From assembly GCF_037076345.1 (NCBI RefSeq), contig NZ_AP024702.1, forward strand, positions 682,001-746,000: a stretch of 64,000 bases of DNA, written 5' to 3'. The number at the start of each line of letters is the position of its first letter. Within the stretch, counting starts at the first letter, position 1. A program made the position numbers and the translations under genes. Under the pieces are notes generated by a model. The model saw only the letters and a program-made list of their open reading frames with translations, was not told the origin of the DNA and did not search any database. This stretch comes from Haloferula helveola (lineage in GTDB: Bacteria; Verrucomicrobiota; Verrucomicrobiia; Verrucomicrobiales; Akkermansiaceae). Of the stretch, positions 24,017-32,753 are shown in pieces.

Positions 24017-26836
24017 ATGGCTACACGCAAAAAGACCGCGAAGAAGGCGGCGACCAAGGCTGCCGCGAAGGCACCGAAGTACGTTTACACCTGGGGCAAC
24101 GGCAAGGCCGACGGCAACGGGAAGATGAAGGCCCTGCTCGGCGGCAAGGGAGCCAACCTCGCCGAGATGACCCGCATCGGTCTCCCGGTCCCGGCCGGCT
24201 TCACGATCACCACCGAGGTCTGCACCTACTACTACGACCACAAGAAGACCTATCCGAAGGTCCTCCGCGCCCAGATGGAAGCCGGTGTGGCGAACATGGA
24301 GAAGATCATGGGTTACAAGTTCGGCGACTCCGAGGGCTTCCCGCTCCTCGTCGCAGTCCGCTCCGGCGCCCGTGACTCGATGCCGGGCATGATGGACACC
24401 GTCCTCAACCTCGGCCTCAACGACGCCACCGTCGCCGCCCTCGCCAAGGCCACCGACAACGAGCGTTTCGCCTGGGACTGCTACCGCCGTTTCATCCAGA
24501 TGTATGGCGACGTCGTGCTCGGCGTTCAGAAGCGTCCGAACGAGGACCACGAGCCGTTCGAACACGCGATCGAGTCGTACAAGCACAAGGTTTACGGCAA
24601 GGACATCGTCGACTCCGACCTCACCGCCGAGGACAACAAGAATCTCGTCGACCTCTTCAAGAAGCTGGTCAAGACCCGCACCGGCCACGGCTTCCCGGAA
24701 GATCCGTGGGAGCAGCTCGAAGGAGCCGCCGGCGCCGTCTTCAGCTCGTGGATGAACGACCGCGCGATCGTTTACCGCCGCAAGTACGGCATCCCCGCCG
24801 AGTGGGGCACCGCCGTCAACGTGCAGGCGATGGTCTTCGGCAACACCGGCACCAACTCCGGTTCCGGCGTGGCCTTCACCCGTAACCCCGCCAACGGTGA
24901 GAACGAGCTCTACGGTGAGTTCCTCGTCAACGCGCAGGGTGAGGACGTGGTCGCAGGTGTCCGCACTCCCGACCCCGTCTCGGGCATGGCCCAAGCTCTG
25001 CCGAAGGCCTACAAGGAACTCCTCAAGGTCCGCCAGATCCTCGAAAAGCACTTCAGGGACGTCCAGGACGTCGAGTTCACCATCCAGGACGGCAAGCTGT
25101 TCATGCTTCAGACCCGGAACGGCAAGCGCACCGCCGCCGCCGCGCTGAAGTTCGCCGCCGACATGGTGAAAGAGAAGCTCATCGACTGGAAGACCGCGGT
25201 GCTCCGCAACCCGGCCGACCAGCTCGACCAGCTCCTCGCCCCAGTCTTCGACGCCGCCGAGGTGAAGAAGGCCAAGGTGGTCGCCAGCGGTCTCCCGGCC
25301 GGCCCCGGTGCCGCTTCCGGCAAGATCTATCTCAACGCCGACCGCGCCGAAGCCGCCGCCAACAAGGGCGAGAAGGTTCTCCTCGTCCGCGTCGAGACCT
25401 CCCCGGAAGACCTTCGCGGCATGATCGCCGCCGAGGGCATCCTGACCTCGCGCGGTGGTGTTTCCTCGCACGCCGCTCTCGTCGCCCGCCAGATGGGCAA
25501 GGTCTGCATCTGCGGCGCCGGTGGCGTCGAGATCGACTACGACAAGAAGACGGTCAAGGCCGGTGGAAAGACCTTCAAGGAAGGTGACTACCTGTCCATC
25601 GACGGCACCGCCGGCACCGTTTATGGCGGTGAGCTCGCAACCGAGCCGTCCGAGATCATCACCGGTCTCATCCAAGGCAAGAAGGCCTCGCAGAAGACCG
25701 AGAAGTTCAAGAACTTCGTCCAGCTCATGGAATGGTGCGCGCAAGCCACCAAGCTGGGTGTCCGCACCAACGCCGACACTCCGGAGCAGGTCAAGACCGC
25801 GGTCGCCTTCGGCGCCCAGGGCATCGGCCTCACCCGGACCGAGCACATGTTCTTCGAAGGTGACCGGATCGACGCCATGCGCGAGATGATCCTCGCCGAC
25901 AACGAGCCGGCCCGCCGCAAGGCGCTCAAGAAGCTCCTGCCGCACCAGCGCAAGGACTTCTTTGGCATCTTCAAGGCCCTCGACGGCAAGCCGGGAACCA
26001 TCCGCCTGCTCGACCCGCCGCTCCACGAATTCCTGCCCCACACCAAGGAGCAGCAGATGGACCTCGCCCGCAAGCTGGGCGTGAAGGTGGAGACCATCAT
26101 GCAGCGCGTGCACGACCTGCACGAGTTCAACCCGATGCTCGGCCACCGCGGCTGCCGCCTCGCGATCTCCTACCCGGAAATCGCCGAGATGCAGGCGCAG
26201 GCGATCTTCGAAGCCGCCGCCCAGTGCGTGAAGAAGGGTATCGAAGTGGAACCGGAAGTGATGGTCCCGCTCGTCGGCTACGCCCGTGAGCTCGAGCTTC
26301 AGGTGGAAATCATCCACCGCGTCGCCAAGGAAGTGATGAAGGCCAAGGGCGTGAAGTTCAAATACCTCGTCGGCACCATGATCGAAGTCCCCCGTGGCGC
26401 CGTCACGGCCGATGAGATCGCCAAGCACGCGCAGTTCTTCTCCTTCGGCACGAACGACCTCACCCAGACCGCGCTCGGCGTCAGCCGTGACGACATGGGC
26501 TCGTTCCTGACCAGCTACACGGAGAACGACATCTATCCGAAGAATCCGTTCGCTTCGCTCGACACCACCGGCGTCGGCCAGCTCATGGAGATCGCCGTCG
26601 AGAAGGGCCGCAGCACCCGCCGCAGCATCAAGCTCGGCATCTGCGGCGAGCACGGCGGTGATCCGGATTCGGTGAACTTCTGCCACAAGCTCGGACTCGC
26701 CTACGTCTCCTGCTCGCCCTACCGCGTGCCGGTCGCCCGCCTCGCCGCCGCCCAGGCCGCGATCAACAGCGGATCCGTCCCGCGCGCCAAGAAGGCGACG
26801 AAGAAGAAGACCGCCCGCAAGGCCGCGAAGAAGTAA
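24017..26836 (+). CDS. ppdK: pyruvate, phosphate dikinase with Lys/Ala-rich tails
   Basis: 939 residues from the ATG at 24017. It interconverts pyruvate + ATP + Pi with PEP + AMP + PPi. The ATP-grasp domain starts at [12 protein letters not shown] (about 37) and includes [21 protein letters not shown]. The phosphohistidine is His485 in [16 protein letters not shown]. The PEP/pyruvate TIM-barrel domain has [32 protein letters not shown] and the active-site Cys876 in GICGEHGGD. Core length and order are normal. Unusual: residues 2-21 ([17 protein letters not shown]) and the last 17 ([17 protein letters not shown]) are histone-H1-like low-complexity tails. A good promoter-like -35 precedes the gene and a strong terminator follows. 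With KorAB elsewhere in the window it places pyruvate/PEP exchange in this region. Confidence 0.97.
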   Translation: MATRKKTAKKAATKAAAKAPKYVYTWGNGKADGNGKMKALLGGKGANLAEMTRIGLPVPAGFTITTEVCTYYYDHKKTYPKVLRAQMEAGVANMEKIMGYKFGDSEGFPLLVAVRSGARDSMPGMMDTVLNLGLNDATVAALAKATDNERFAWDCYRRFIQMYGDVVLGVQKRPNEDHEPFEHAIESYKHKVYGKDIVDSDLTAEDNKNLVDLFKKLVKTRTGHGFPEDPWEQLEGAAGAVFSSWMNDRAIVYRRKYGIPAEWGTAVNVQAMVFGNTGTNSGSGVAFTRNPANGENELYGEFLVNAQGEDVVAGVRTPDPVSGMAQALPKAYKELLKVRQILEKHFRDVQDVEFTIQDGKLFMLQTRNGKRTAAAALKFAADMVKEKLIDWKTAVLRNPADQLDQLLAPVFDAAEVKKAKVVASGLPAGPGAASGKIYLNADRAEAAANKGEKVLLVRVETSPEDLRGMIAAEGILTSRGGVSSHAALVARQMGKVCICGAGGVEIDYDKKTVKAGGKTFKEGDYLSIDGTAGTVYGGELATEPSEIITGLIQGKKASQKTEKFKNFVQLMEWCAQATKLGVRTNADTPEQVKTAVAFGAQGIGLTRTEHMFFEGDRIDAMREMILADNEPARRKALKKLLPHQRKDFFGIFKALDGKPGTIRLLDPPLHEFLPHTKEQQMDLARKLGVKVETIMQRVHDLHEFNPMLGHRGCRLAISYPEIAEMQAQAIFEAAAQCVKKGIEVEPEVMVPLVGYARELELQVEIIHRVAKEVMKAKGVKFKYLVGTMIEVPRGAVTADEIAKHAQFFSFGTNDLTQTALGVSRDDMGSFLTSYTENDIYPKNPFASLDTTGVGQLMEIAVEKGRSTRRSIKLGICGEHGGDPDSVNFCHKLGLAYVSCSPYRVPVARLAAAQAAINSGSVPRAKKATKKKTARKAAKK

Positions 26837-26905
26837 TTCGGTAAGGGTCGGACACCCTGGGCCGACCGCGGACAAGCCCCGACTCCGTCGGGGTCCCTAC
26901 CTCTC

Positions 26906-26940
26906 AAAGCCGCCCCGGATCTCCGGGGCGGCTTTTTCGT
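26906..26940 (+). terminator. intrinsic terminator of ppdK
   Basis: AAAGCCGCCCCGG (26906-26918) pairs perfectly with CCGGGGCGGCTTT (26923-26935) across the 4-base loop ATCT and runs into TTCGTTTT. This is a textbook rho-independent terminator, 70 bases after the dikinase stop. Confidence 0.95.
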
Positions 26941-27012
26941 TTTCCGAACCATCCACATGTTTGTCACCGGCGACGGCTCCTCCTTCGAGCGGATCGGATT
27001 CATGGTTGGATC

Positions 27013-27201
27013 ATGTCCCGCCCGTCTTCTTCTCCAACGCAAGCCGGACCCAACGAATCCGGAGTCGATGCGATCGTCCGCCGCTTCATCGAGCGCCATT
27101 CCGATCCCGACACCTCAGATTTCGGAAAGGGGAAATCCGGTGAGGAATTCCCCCTCGAAGAACTGATCGCAGACGATCCGGCGGACGCCGAGGAGTCCTA
27201 A
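27013..27201 (+). CDS. small acidic hypothetical protein
   Basis: 62 residues, beginning [12 protein letters not shown] and strongly acidic towards the end ([19 protein letters not shown]). Codon third positions are GC-rich as in neighbouring genes, and it sits alone between the dikinase terminator and the 2Fe-2S gene, 35 bases upstream of the latter on the same strand, which supports a real gene. Start is uncertain; no clear ribosome binding site. No motif recognised. After its stop the same frame continues without meaning for 12 codons. Confidence 0.45.
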   Translation: MSRPSSSPTQAGPNESGVDAIVRRFIERHSDPDTSDFGKGKSGEEFPLEELIADDPADAEES

Positions 27202-27236
27202 CTCGACATCGCGGCGAACGACGGGAAGCTCGTTCC

Positions 27237-27593
27237 GTGAGCCCCGACTTGGATGAAGAGCTTCGGACCGCGGCGGTCGCCGCGGGTGTCGGACGCGGAG
27301 AGTGCCACATTTTCCTCTGCGCGGATGCCTCGAAGCCGAAGTGCTGCGACCCGGCGGTCGGTCTCGCGTCGTGGGAGCATCTGAAACGACGGCTCGCCGC
27401 CCTCGGACGCGGTGCGCCACTCATTCTCCGATCCAAGGCCGACTGCCTGCGCGTCTGTGTCCGCGGCCCGATCGCGGTCGTATACCCGGAGGGTGTCTGG
27501 TATCACTCGTGCACTCCGGATGTCCTCGACCGAATCATCGAAGAGCACCTCGTCGGCGGCCAGCCGGTGGAGGCCTTCCGGCTTCGCACCTGA
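27237..27593 (+). CDS. (2Fe-2S) ferredoxin-domain protein, thioredoxin-like fold
   Basis: 118 residues from GTG 27237. [16 protein letters not shown] provides the first cysteines, and [13 protein letters not shown] the second pair, the spacing of thioredoxin-like [2Fe-2S] ferredoxins (as in small NuoE-like proteins). The last part, [26 protein letters not shown], is also typical of that family (the final WYxxxTP...IIxEHL block). Function is electron transfer or iron-sulfur handling; the partner is unknown. It precedes the ECF sigma gene by 82 bases with a weak terminator between, so they are probably separate units. Confidence 0.85.
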   Translation: MSPDLDEELRTAAVAAGVGRGECHIFLCADASKPKCCDPAVGLASWEHLKRRLAALGRGAPLILRSKADCLRVCVRGPIAVVYPEGVWYHSCTPDVLDRIIEEHLVGGQPVEAFRLRT

Positions 27594-27643
27594 GAATACG
27601 GAGCTCATCCTCCGCGAATTCCCCACCTAACTCTTCGTAACCT

Positions 27644-27667
27644 CCGCCCCACAGGCGGTATTTTGTT
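27644..27667 (+). terminator. weak intrinsic terminator after the ferredoxin gene
   Basis: CCGCC (27644-27648) and GGCGG (27654-27658) form a 5-base stem with a 5-base loop followed by TATTTTGTT. It would separate the ferredoxin gene from the sigma factor gene beginning at 27676. Confidence 0.45.
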
Positions 27668-27675
27668 GAGAAGAC

Positions 27676-28182
27676 ATGCAAAACGACGAGTTCGCGCGTG
27701 AGATCACCGGAAGCCAGCAACGGCTCTTCGGCTACATCTTCTCGCTGCTCGGTGACGAGGCCGCCTCATGGGACGTGCTGCAGGAGACGAACCTCGTTCT
27801 CTGGCGGAAGCAAGCCGACTTCCGCGCCGGAAGCAACTTCGGCGCGTGGGCTTCCACGGTGGCCCGTTTTCAGGTCCTCGCGTATCTACGCGACCGGTCA
27901 CGAGACAAGACCAGCGTGCTGACGGCCGAGGTTTTGGAAGCCCTTGCCGCCGAAGCTGAACTCGCAGACGGCCAGTTCGATGGCCGTCGCGACGCCCTGC
28001 GAGATTGCCTCGCCCACCTGAATGGTTCGGAACGTTCGTTGATCCGGCGCTTCTACCATGAGCGTCATTCCACCCAGTCCATCGCCGAGGAAAGCGGAGG
28101 CAATCCGAATTCGGTGAAACAAGCGCTCTTCCGCGTCCGAAGAAAGCTGGCACACTGCATCGACCAACGGCTGGCGACATGA
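27676..28182 (+). CDS. ECF-type RNA polymerase sigma factor
   Basis: 168 residues. Region 2 is recognisable in LFGYIFSLLGDEAASWDVLQETNLVLWRK with the aromatic region 2.3/2.4 part FGAWASTVARFQVLAYLRDR, and region 4 in LRDCLAHLNGSERSLIRRFYHERHSTQSIAEESGGNPNSVKQALFRVRRKLAHCI with its helix-turn-helix. This is the ECF variety widespread in Planctomycetes and Verrucomicrobia. A GAGAAG ribosome binding site lies 3 bases upstream of ATG. The TGA stop overlaps the start of the FecR-LamG gene as ATGA, so the two are translationally coupled, the arrangement of a sigma factor with its membrane regulator. Confidence 0.92.
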   Translation: MQNDEFAREITGSQQRLFGYIFSLLGDEAASWDVLQETNLVLWRKQADFRAGSNFGAWASTVARFQVLAYLRDRSRDKTSVLTAEVLEALAAEAELADGQFDGRRDALRDCLAHLNGSERSLIRRFYHERHSTQSIAEESGGNPNSVKQALFRVRRKLAHCIDQRLAT

Positions 28183-29753
28183 AGAGCTTTCCCACTCCCG
28201 AACACCGGCGTCGCTGGATAGAGAACCTGCTTCTCGATCTGAGGGAGGGCCGCGCCGGGGACGAGGATGTCTCGAACTTGCGCGAGTTGCTGCTGGACGA
28301 CCCCGATGCCCGCCGGGACTACATCCGAGCCAACCAACTCGACTGCCTACTTCAGAGCGTGCCGGCCGTGCAACAGCGCCAAAAACGGCGTTGGATCCTT
28401 CCCACCGCCGCTCTCGGCGCCGCCGCGGTTCTGACGGTCGCCTTGGTCGTCGGAAACCGAACGGGGGACCGGCATTCACCGGACACCGCCAATGCCGACC
28501 CCGCTTCCGTGAGCTTTGAGATCGGAGAAAGCTTCAACGCGGTCGCCGACGGCAGCGAGCTCGCCGACGCTGGCGAACTCGGTCCCGGGGAGCACTCTCT
28601 CCAATCCGGACTGGTGGAGTTGAAACCTGCGCCCGGAATCACCCTCGTGATCGAGGCTCCTTCCCGGTTTTCCATTTCCCATACAGGGGGACTCAAGCTG
28701 CACCAGGGACGCGTCTGGTTCGAGTCCACAGCCAATGCCGGACCGCTCCGGCTCACGGTTGCCGACACCCGCTTCCGCGGCTTCCCGGCTACCCAATTCG
28801 GTGTCTCGGCTGACGGAGACGCCGTAGTCGCCCATGTTCTCGACGGCAAAACTTCCTTCGCCATCAACGAGGCTGCCGAGCAGGCCTTGAAGGGTGGCTT
28901 CAGACTGCGTGCCGGTATCGTCGAACTTGCCGACGAGAAGGATTTCGACGCCTATGCCGCGACTGCCGAAATCGCACGCCGTCGCTGGGAAGTGCATTTC
29001 AAGAGGATGGTCTCGCACCCCGACCTCGCGTTCTACCTTCCGTTCACCGATTACCGATCGCAGGGCAAAGTCCTCCCCAACGAAGCGATCAACGGCCCGG
29101 AGCTTCCCAAGTCGGTCGTCTACGGGGCAAGCCGGGTCAGCGGCCGTATCGAAGGCAAGGGTTGCCTGCTTTTCGATCGGCCGAATGACGCCGTCGAGGC
29201 CCGCCTCGATGAGCCTTTCGAAAGCCGCGGCTTCACGATCGCTCTGTGGCTGAATGCCTCCCACTTTTCCAATCGGATCAATTCCCTCGTCACATCGATC
29301 GGTTGGGAGCACGGGGACATCCACCTACAAGTTACCGAAGAACGCCGTGTGGCATTGGGCATTCACGAAGCGGCAGCATTTCAATCGCCTCGCGGGACCG
29401 TCTCCTCCGGACGCTGGCAGTTCATCGCAGCGACCTACGATCCGGCTTCCGGAAAAGCCGCGCTTTTCGTCGACGGAAGAAGCATCACCCTAAGTCTCCG
29501 TGATAACGGTATCCCGCGCCGGGGCGCGACGCCAAACTTCGGCGACTTCCAGATCGGCTCGTGGAGCGAAATGACCCGGGCCAGTTACGAGACCCCTCCG
29601 GGCACAAGTCTTGCAGACGGAAGCACTCGCCCAACGATATCCCGTCTTTCCCAGCGGCGCCGCTTCGAAGGCAGAATTGACGAAGTCCTAGTCTTCCGTC
29701 GCGTGCTGAATTCCGACGAACTCGCCCGCATCTACGAGGAGAGCAAACCCTGA
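28179..29753 (+). CDS. FecR-like membrane regulator with LamG/concanavalin-like domain
   Basis: 524 residues. A cytosolic N-terminus (about 1-65, DEDVSNLRELLLDDPDARRDYI), a single transmembrane helix (about 70-88, ILPTAALGAAAVLTVALVV), then a FecR-type beta domain (GLKLHQGRVWFES, TRFRGFPATQFGVSADGDAVVAHVLDGK). The C-terminal 220 residues are a LamG/concanavalin-A-like jelly roll (VVYGASRVSGRIEGKGCLLF, FTIALWLNASHF, GRWQFIAATYDPASGKAALFVDGR, GRIDEVLVFRRVLNSDEL). It probably senses an extracellular carbohydrate and controls the coupled ECF sigma factor. It lies next to a cluster of exported proteins including a sulfatase, a plausible regulon. Confidence 0.88.
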   Translation: MKSFPTPEHRRRWIENLLLDLREGRAGDEDVSNLRELLLDDPDARRDYIRANQLDCLLQSVPAVQQRQKRRWILPTAALGAAAVLTVALVVGNRTGDRHSPDTANADPASVSFEIGESFNAVADGSELADAGELGPGEHSLQSGLVELKPAPGITLVIEAPSRFSISHTGGLKLHQGRVWFESTANAGPLRLTVADTRFRGFPATQFGVSADGDAVVAHVLDGKTSFAINEAAEQALKGGFRLRAGIVELADEKDFDAYAATAEIARRRWEVHFKRMVSHPDLAFYLPFTDYRSQGKVLPNEAINGPELPKSVVYGASRVSGRIEGKGCLLFDRPNDAVEARLDEPFESRGFTIALWLNASHFSNRINSLVTSIGWEHGDIHLQVTEERRVALGIHEAAAFQSPRGTVSSGRWQFIAATYDPASGKAALFVDGRSITLSLRDNGIPRRGATPNFGDFQIGSWSEMTRASYETPPGTSLADGSTRPTISRLSQRRRFEGRIDEVLVFRRVLNSDELARIYEESKP

Positions 29754-29971
29754 CGCTTCCTTACGACCGGGCCCGAATCGGAGTTGTTTAAGGTCTGGAT
29801 ACGGCATCCAGTGGAGTCACTCCGACATTTGGGGAATCGATTGCCCCGTATTGGAGGGGCCTACCTCGTCTCATAGTAGGGCGAGTGCCAGCGTCAGTTT
29901 CGCGACGGAATCCAAAAAAGATCCACAGATTTCGTAACCGCAGGAACGGTCACGGTATCTTGATCGAAGGG

Positions 29972-30688
29972 ATGATTACTTCCCACCTCCCCATGTCTTC
30001 CGTCACCTATCCACCGTCTCCCCGACCTCTCGTCTTGGCCTTAGGGGTGTATCTCTGCTGTTCCCCATTTGCGGGTGCCGCAGTCATCACCTGGGGTTCC
30101 GCAACAAACATTTCAACGGGCCCGGGCAATTCGTCCGATGTCGTGACGACGGGGACACTGGTGGAGGCATTCAACGGCGTATCGTCGAACCAGACGCCAG
30201 CCAGCTTCGACACCACCGTGAATGGCGTCACCTTCCTCGGAAACAACACCCTGTTCTCCGAAACAGGCTCAGGCACCAACAACACTTCGGACTTGTCCGC
30301 CGGCACCAACGCAGGTGACGCCACCTACGATCTACTGCTCAGCAACGTAGAATTCGGCGGGCCTGCATCCCAGACCATCAGCGTCGGCAATGGGAACCTC
30401 GTCATCGGGAACCAGTATCTCATCCAGGTTTGGTTCGTGGACGACCGAGCTGCCCAAGACTCCCGCGTCATGCTCTTTGGCGACGGCAACGGCAGCAACG
30501 TGCTCCTCAATGATCAGTATGCCGTAGGCACCTTCACCGCAGACGCCACCTCGCAAGACCTCCTCACGGAGGCCCAAGGCTTCGGCCGCGCCCATCTCAC
30601 CGCCTACCAGATCCGAGCGATCCCCGAGCCTTCCTCTCTGCTCATGCTGTCTCTCGCGGGAGTCCTGTTCTTCCGCCGTCGCCACTGA
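29972..30688 (+). CDS. PEP-CTERM exported protein with shared N-terminal module
   Basis: 238 residues if started at MITSHLPM (29972); MSSVTYP (29993) is an alternative. A signal peptide ends near CCSPFAGA. Residues about 45-215 form a beta-rich module beginning VITWGSATNISTG and containing GNSSDVVTTGTLVEA, VNGVTFLG, QVWFVDDRAA, RVMLFGDGNG and FTADATSQDL, which recurs in the next two genes. The tail has the PEP-CTERM signature: PEP followed by a hydrophobic helix and FFRRRH, the sorting signal handled by exosortase and linked to exopolysaccharide-associated surface export. No exosortase gene is in the window. No strong promoter is seen in the 218-base gap before it. Confidence 0.75.
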   Translation: MITSHLPMSSVTYPPSPRPLVLALGVYLCCSPFAGAAVITWGSATNISTGPGNSSDVVTTGTLVEAFNGVSSNQTPASFDTTVNGVTFLGNNTLFSETGSGTNNTSDLSAGTNAGDATYDLLLSNVEFGGPASQTISVGNGNLVIGNQYLIQVWFVDDRAAQDSRVMLFGDGNGSNVLLNDQYAVGTFTADATSQDLLTEAQGFGRAHLTAYQIRAIPEPSSLLMLSLAGVLFFRRRH

Positions 30689-30711
30689 ACCCAATAAAAA
30701 ACCAAAACCCA

Positions 30712-32664
30712 ATGAATCCCCGAAAAACCATCAGCGCATGCTGCGTCGGTGCACTCGGCTCGTGCTGGCTTTCCGCCGCACCCATCTCCTGGAGCCCTGC
30801 AGTCGCCACCAGCGGCAAGACCAACCTGATCGAGGGCAACGTCGTAATCGCTCTTACCGGGGGCTCCAGTTCGCGCTCGATCACCAACGGAGGCGCCAGC
30901 GGAACGTCCACTTACAATTTCATCTCCGCCAATTTTACAACCCTCTCGCCCCATGTATTCACCGCCACTGCCGGTGGCCCGAATCCGCGTGCACGGGTGG
31001 CGGACAACGTATACGGCGGGAGTTCCATCTCGTCGACGGGCGATTCGGACTTCGACACCGTGATCGCATCTGTGACCGATTCCTACGGCTCACCCTCAGG
31101 AATCACCGGCGGCACCCTGACACTTGACGGCCTGCTCGATGGTGGCAGTTACACCATTCAGGTGTTCTTCAACGATCAGCGCGAGGCGTCCGACGACCGG
31201 GTCATGCGCTTCGGTGATGGAATTGGCACGCCGGTCGATCTGGCAGGCGGAAACCCTGCGGCCGGAGTACAGACCAGTGAATATGGCCAGCATGCCATCG
31301 GTACTTTCAGCGCTTCCGGCACATCGCAGGATCTCACCCTGACCGCATTGGGCTTCGGCAACGTCCACTTCAATGCGATTCTCGTCACGGGTCCTCCCGG
31401 CGTCCTTCCGAATCAGGCACCGGTATTCGACGAGAGCTCTTACGAGTTCGAGGTTTTGAACGAATCCGCACCGAGCGCCGTCGTCGGCACCGTTTCAGCC
31501 ACCGATCCGGACACTGGACCGTCCGCCATAGAATACTCGATTACCGCCGGGGACCCGGGCGGCGCTTTCGACATCGATTCCGTCACCGGCGAGATCACCG
31601 TCGCGGGTACGATCGACTATACCGTTACTTCTTACTATCCCCTCGATGTGACCGCCTCCGATGGTCAAGACGCCACCGTGGTGTACGTGGACGTGTATGT
31701 CGTCGGCCCGCCGGCCAACGTGGCTGCCGCCGGCTCCGCCTCCGGCAACGGAAGTTGGAACAACTCGGGCTATGGCAGCTTTGGTTATCTCTTCGTCGGC
31801 ACCGACGATGACGACATCGAAGCAGGGACCTACAAGCGGGGCGGAGCGATCTATACCGGCATCGAGACTCCCGTGAGTGGTCAGACCGTGCGCTTCGAGA
31901 AACTCTCCTCGTCCTTATCCGCTTGGAACACAAACCAGCCGACGAGCCCGATCAATCCGGCAATCACCGCAGAACTGGAGAATCCCGACGGGGGAACCTT
32001 CCGCTGCGGCTCGCTGTACAACACCGGACTCGCAGATAACACTCCAAGGAACATCTTCCGACTCACCTTCGACGAAGCCGTTCCTGATGGTCTGCGGCTG
32101 GCCATTTGCGTTGGAGCATCCGAAATCCAGGGAACCGCGGCGACTATCGACTCCACCACCGGCAACCTCCGCGACGTGCCGTTCTCCGTGGCGGTCGACG
32201 GCATGGAGTCCTTCACCACGCAAGCCGCCCTCGCCGGTCCTCCTGCCCCGGAATGGCTAACCGTCAGCCCGGACGACCCGAATACCGGAGTCCCCGTTCC
32301 GGACTGGTACTTCTTCGACCTCACCGGCATCGAGGCCGGAACCCGCGTCACCATCTCAGCCTCAAGGATCTGGTCCGATGCCTCGCACAAATTCAATCCG
32401 ATCAACGGCTTCGCCCTTGCTTCGCTGGCTGCTCCCCCGGCCGTGATCACCGGCGTCAGCCGCACCGCCAATTCCTTCATCATCAACTTCCTTGGCGACC
32501 CCGGTGTCACCGACTGGAAGATCATGGCCAGCACCGACCTTCTTTCCTTCCTCATCGACGAAACGCCGGACACCGTTTTCAACGAAAGTCCTGCTGGAGT
32601 CTATAGTGCCACGGTTGACGTTACAGGAGACCCGGCTAGCTATTTCATGCGCATCGAGCGATGA
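30712..32664 (+). CDS. exported protein: shared module plus cadherin-like domain
   Basis: 650 residues with a signal peptide (about 1-23, ending WLSAAP). The N-terminal part (about 24-225) is a relative of the shared module (ISWSPAVATSG, VFFNDQREASDDRVMRFGDGIG, GTFSASGTSQDLTLTALGFG). Next is a cadherin-like domain (VGTVSATDPDTGPSAIEYSI, FDIDSVTGEITVAG, YPLDVTASDGQ). The remainder is beta-rich with WNNSGYGSFGYLF and GGAIYTGIE, then a final beta-sandwich (VITGVSRTANSFIINFLGDPG). No catalytic motif. Probably a surface adhesion or carbohydrate-binding protein. It lies 23 bases after the PEP-CTERM gene and its stop overlaps an ATG of the next frame, so the three are likely one operon. Confidence 0.8.
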   Translation: MNPRKTISACCVGALGSCWLSAAPISWSPAVATSGKTNLIEGNVVIALTGGSSSRSITNGGASGTSTYNFISANFTTLSPHVFTATAGGPNPRARVADNVYGGSSISSTGDSDFDTVIASVTDSYGSPSGITGGTLTLDGLLDGGSYTIQVFFNDQREASDDRVMRFGDGIGTPVDLAGGNPAAGVQTSEYGQHAIGTFSASGTSQDLTLTALGFGNVHFNAILVTGPPGVLPNQAPVFDESSYEFEVLNESAPSAVVGTVSATDPDTGPSAIEYSITAGDPGGAFDIDSVTGEITVAGTIDYTVTSYYPLDVTASDGQDATVVYVDVYVVGPPANVAAAGSASGNGSWNNSGYGSFGYLFVGTDDDDIEAGTYKRGGAIYTGIETPVSGQTVRFEKLSSSLSAWNTNQPTSPINPAITAELENPDGGTFRCGSLYNTGLADNTPRNIFRLTFDEAVPDGLRLAICVGASEIQGTAATIDSTTGNLRDVPFSVAVDGMESFTTQAALAGPPAPEWLTVSPDDPNTGVPVPDWYFFDLTGIEAGTRVTISASRIWSDASHKFNPINGFALASLAAPPAVITGVSRTANSFIINFLGDPGVTDWKIMASTDLLSFLIDETPDTVFNESPAGVYSATVDVTGDPASYFMRIER

Positions 32665-32753
32665 TTCCCGATGCCCTGGCGTCCGGGGAGACACGCGAAT
32701 TGCAGTCCCGTCAGCAACCCGGCAGCCCTCTTCCAAAGCCCGAAACCCACCCT

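Noticed and set aside
23759..26875. Minus-strand open frame of 1038 codons antisense to ppdK
   Set aside because: Mirror of a strongly codon-biased GC-rich gene; composition Leu/Gly/Val/Asp-rich with no domain, while the plus strand is unambiguous PPDK.
27201..27240. Frameshift linking the small acidic ORF to the 2Fe-2S gene
   Set aside because: The 2Fe-2S protein is complete from its GTG start and the small ORF shows no similarity to an extension of that family.
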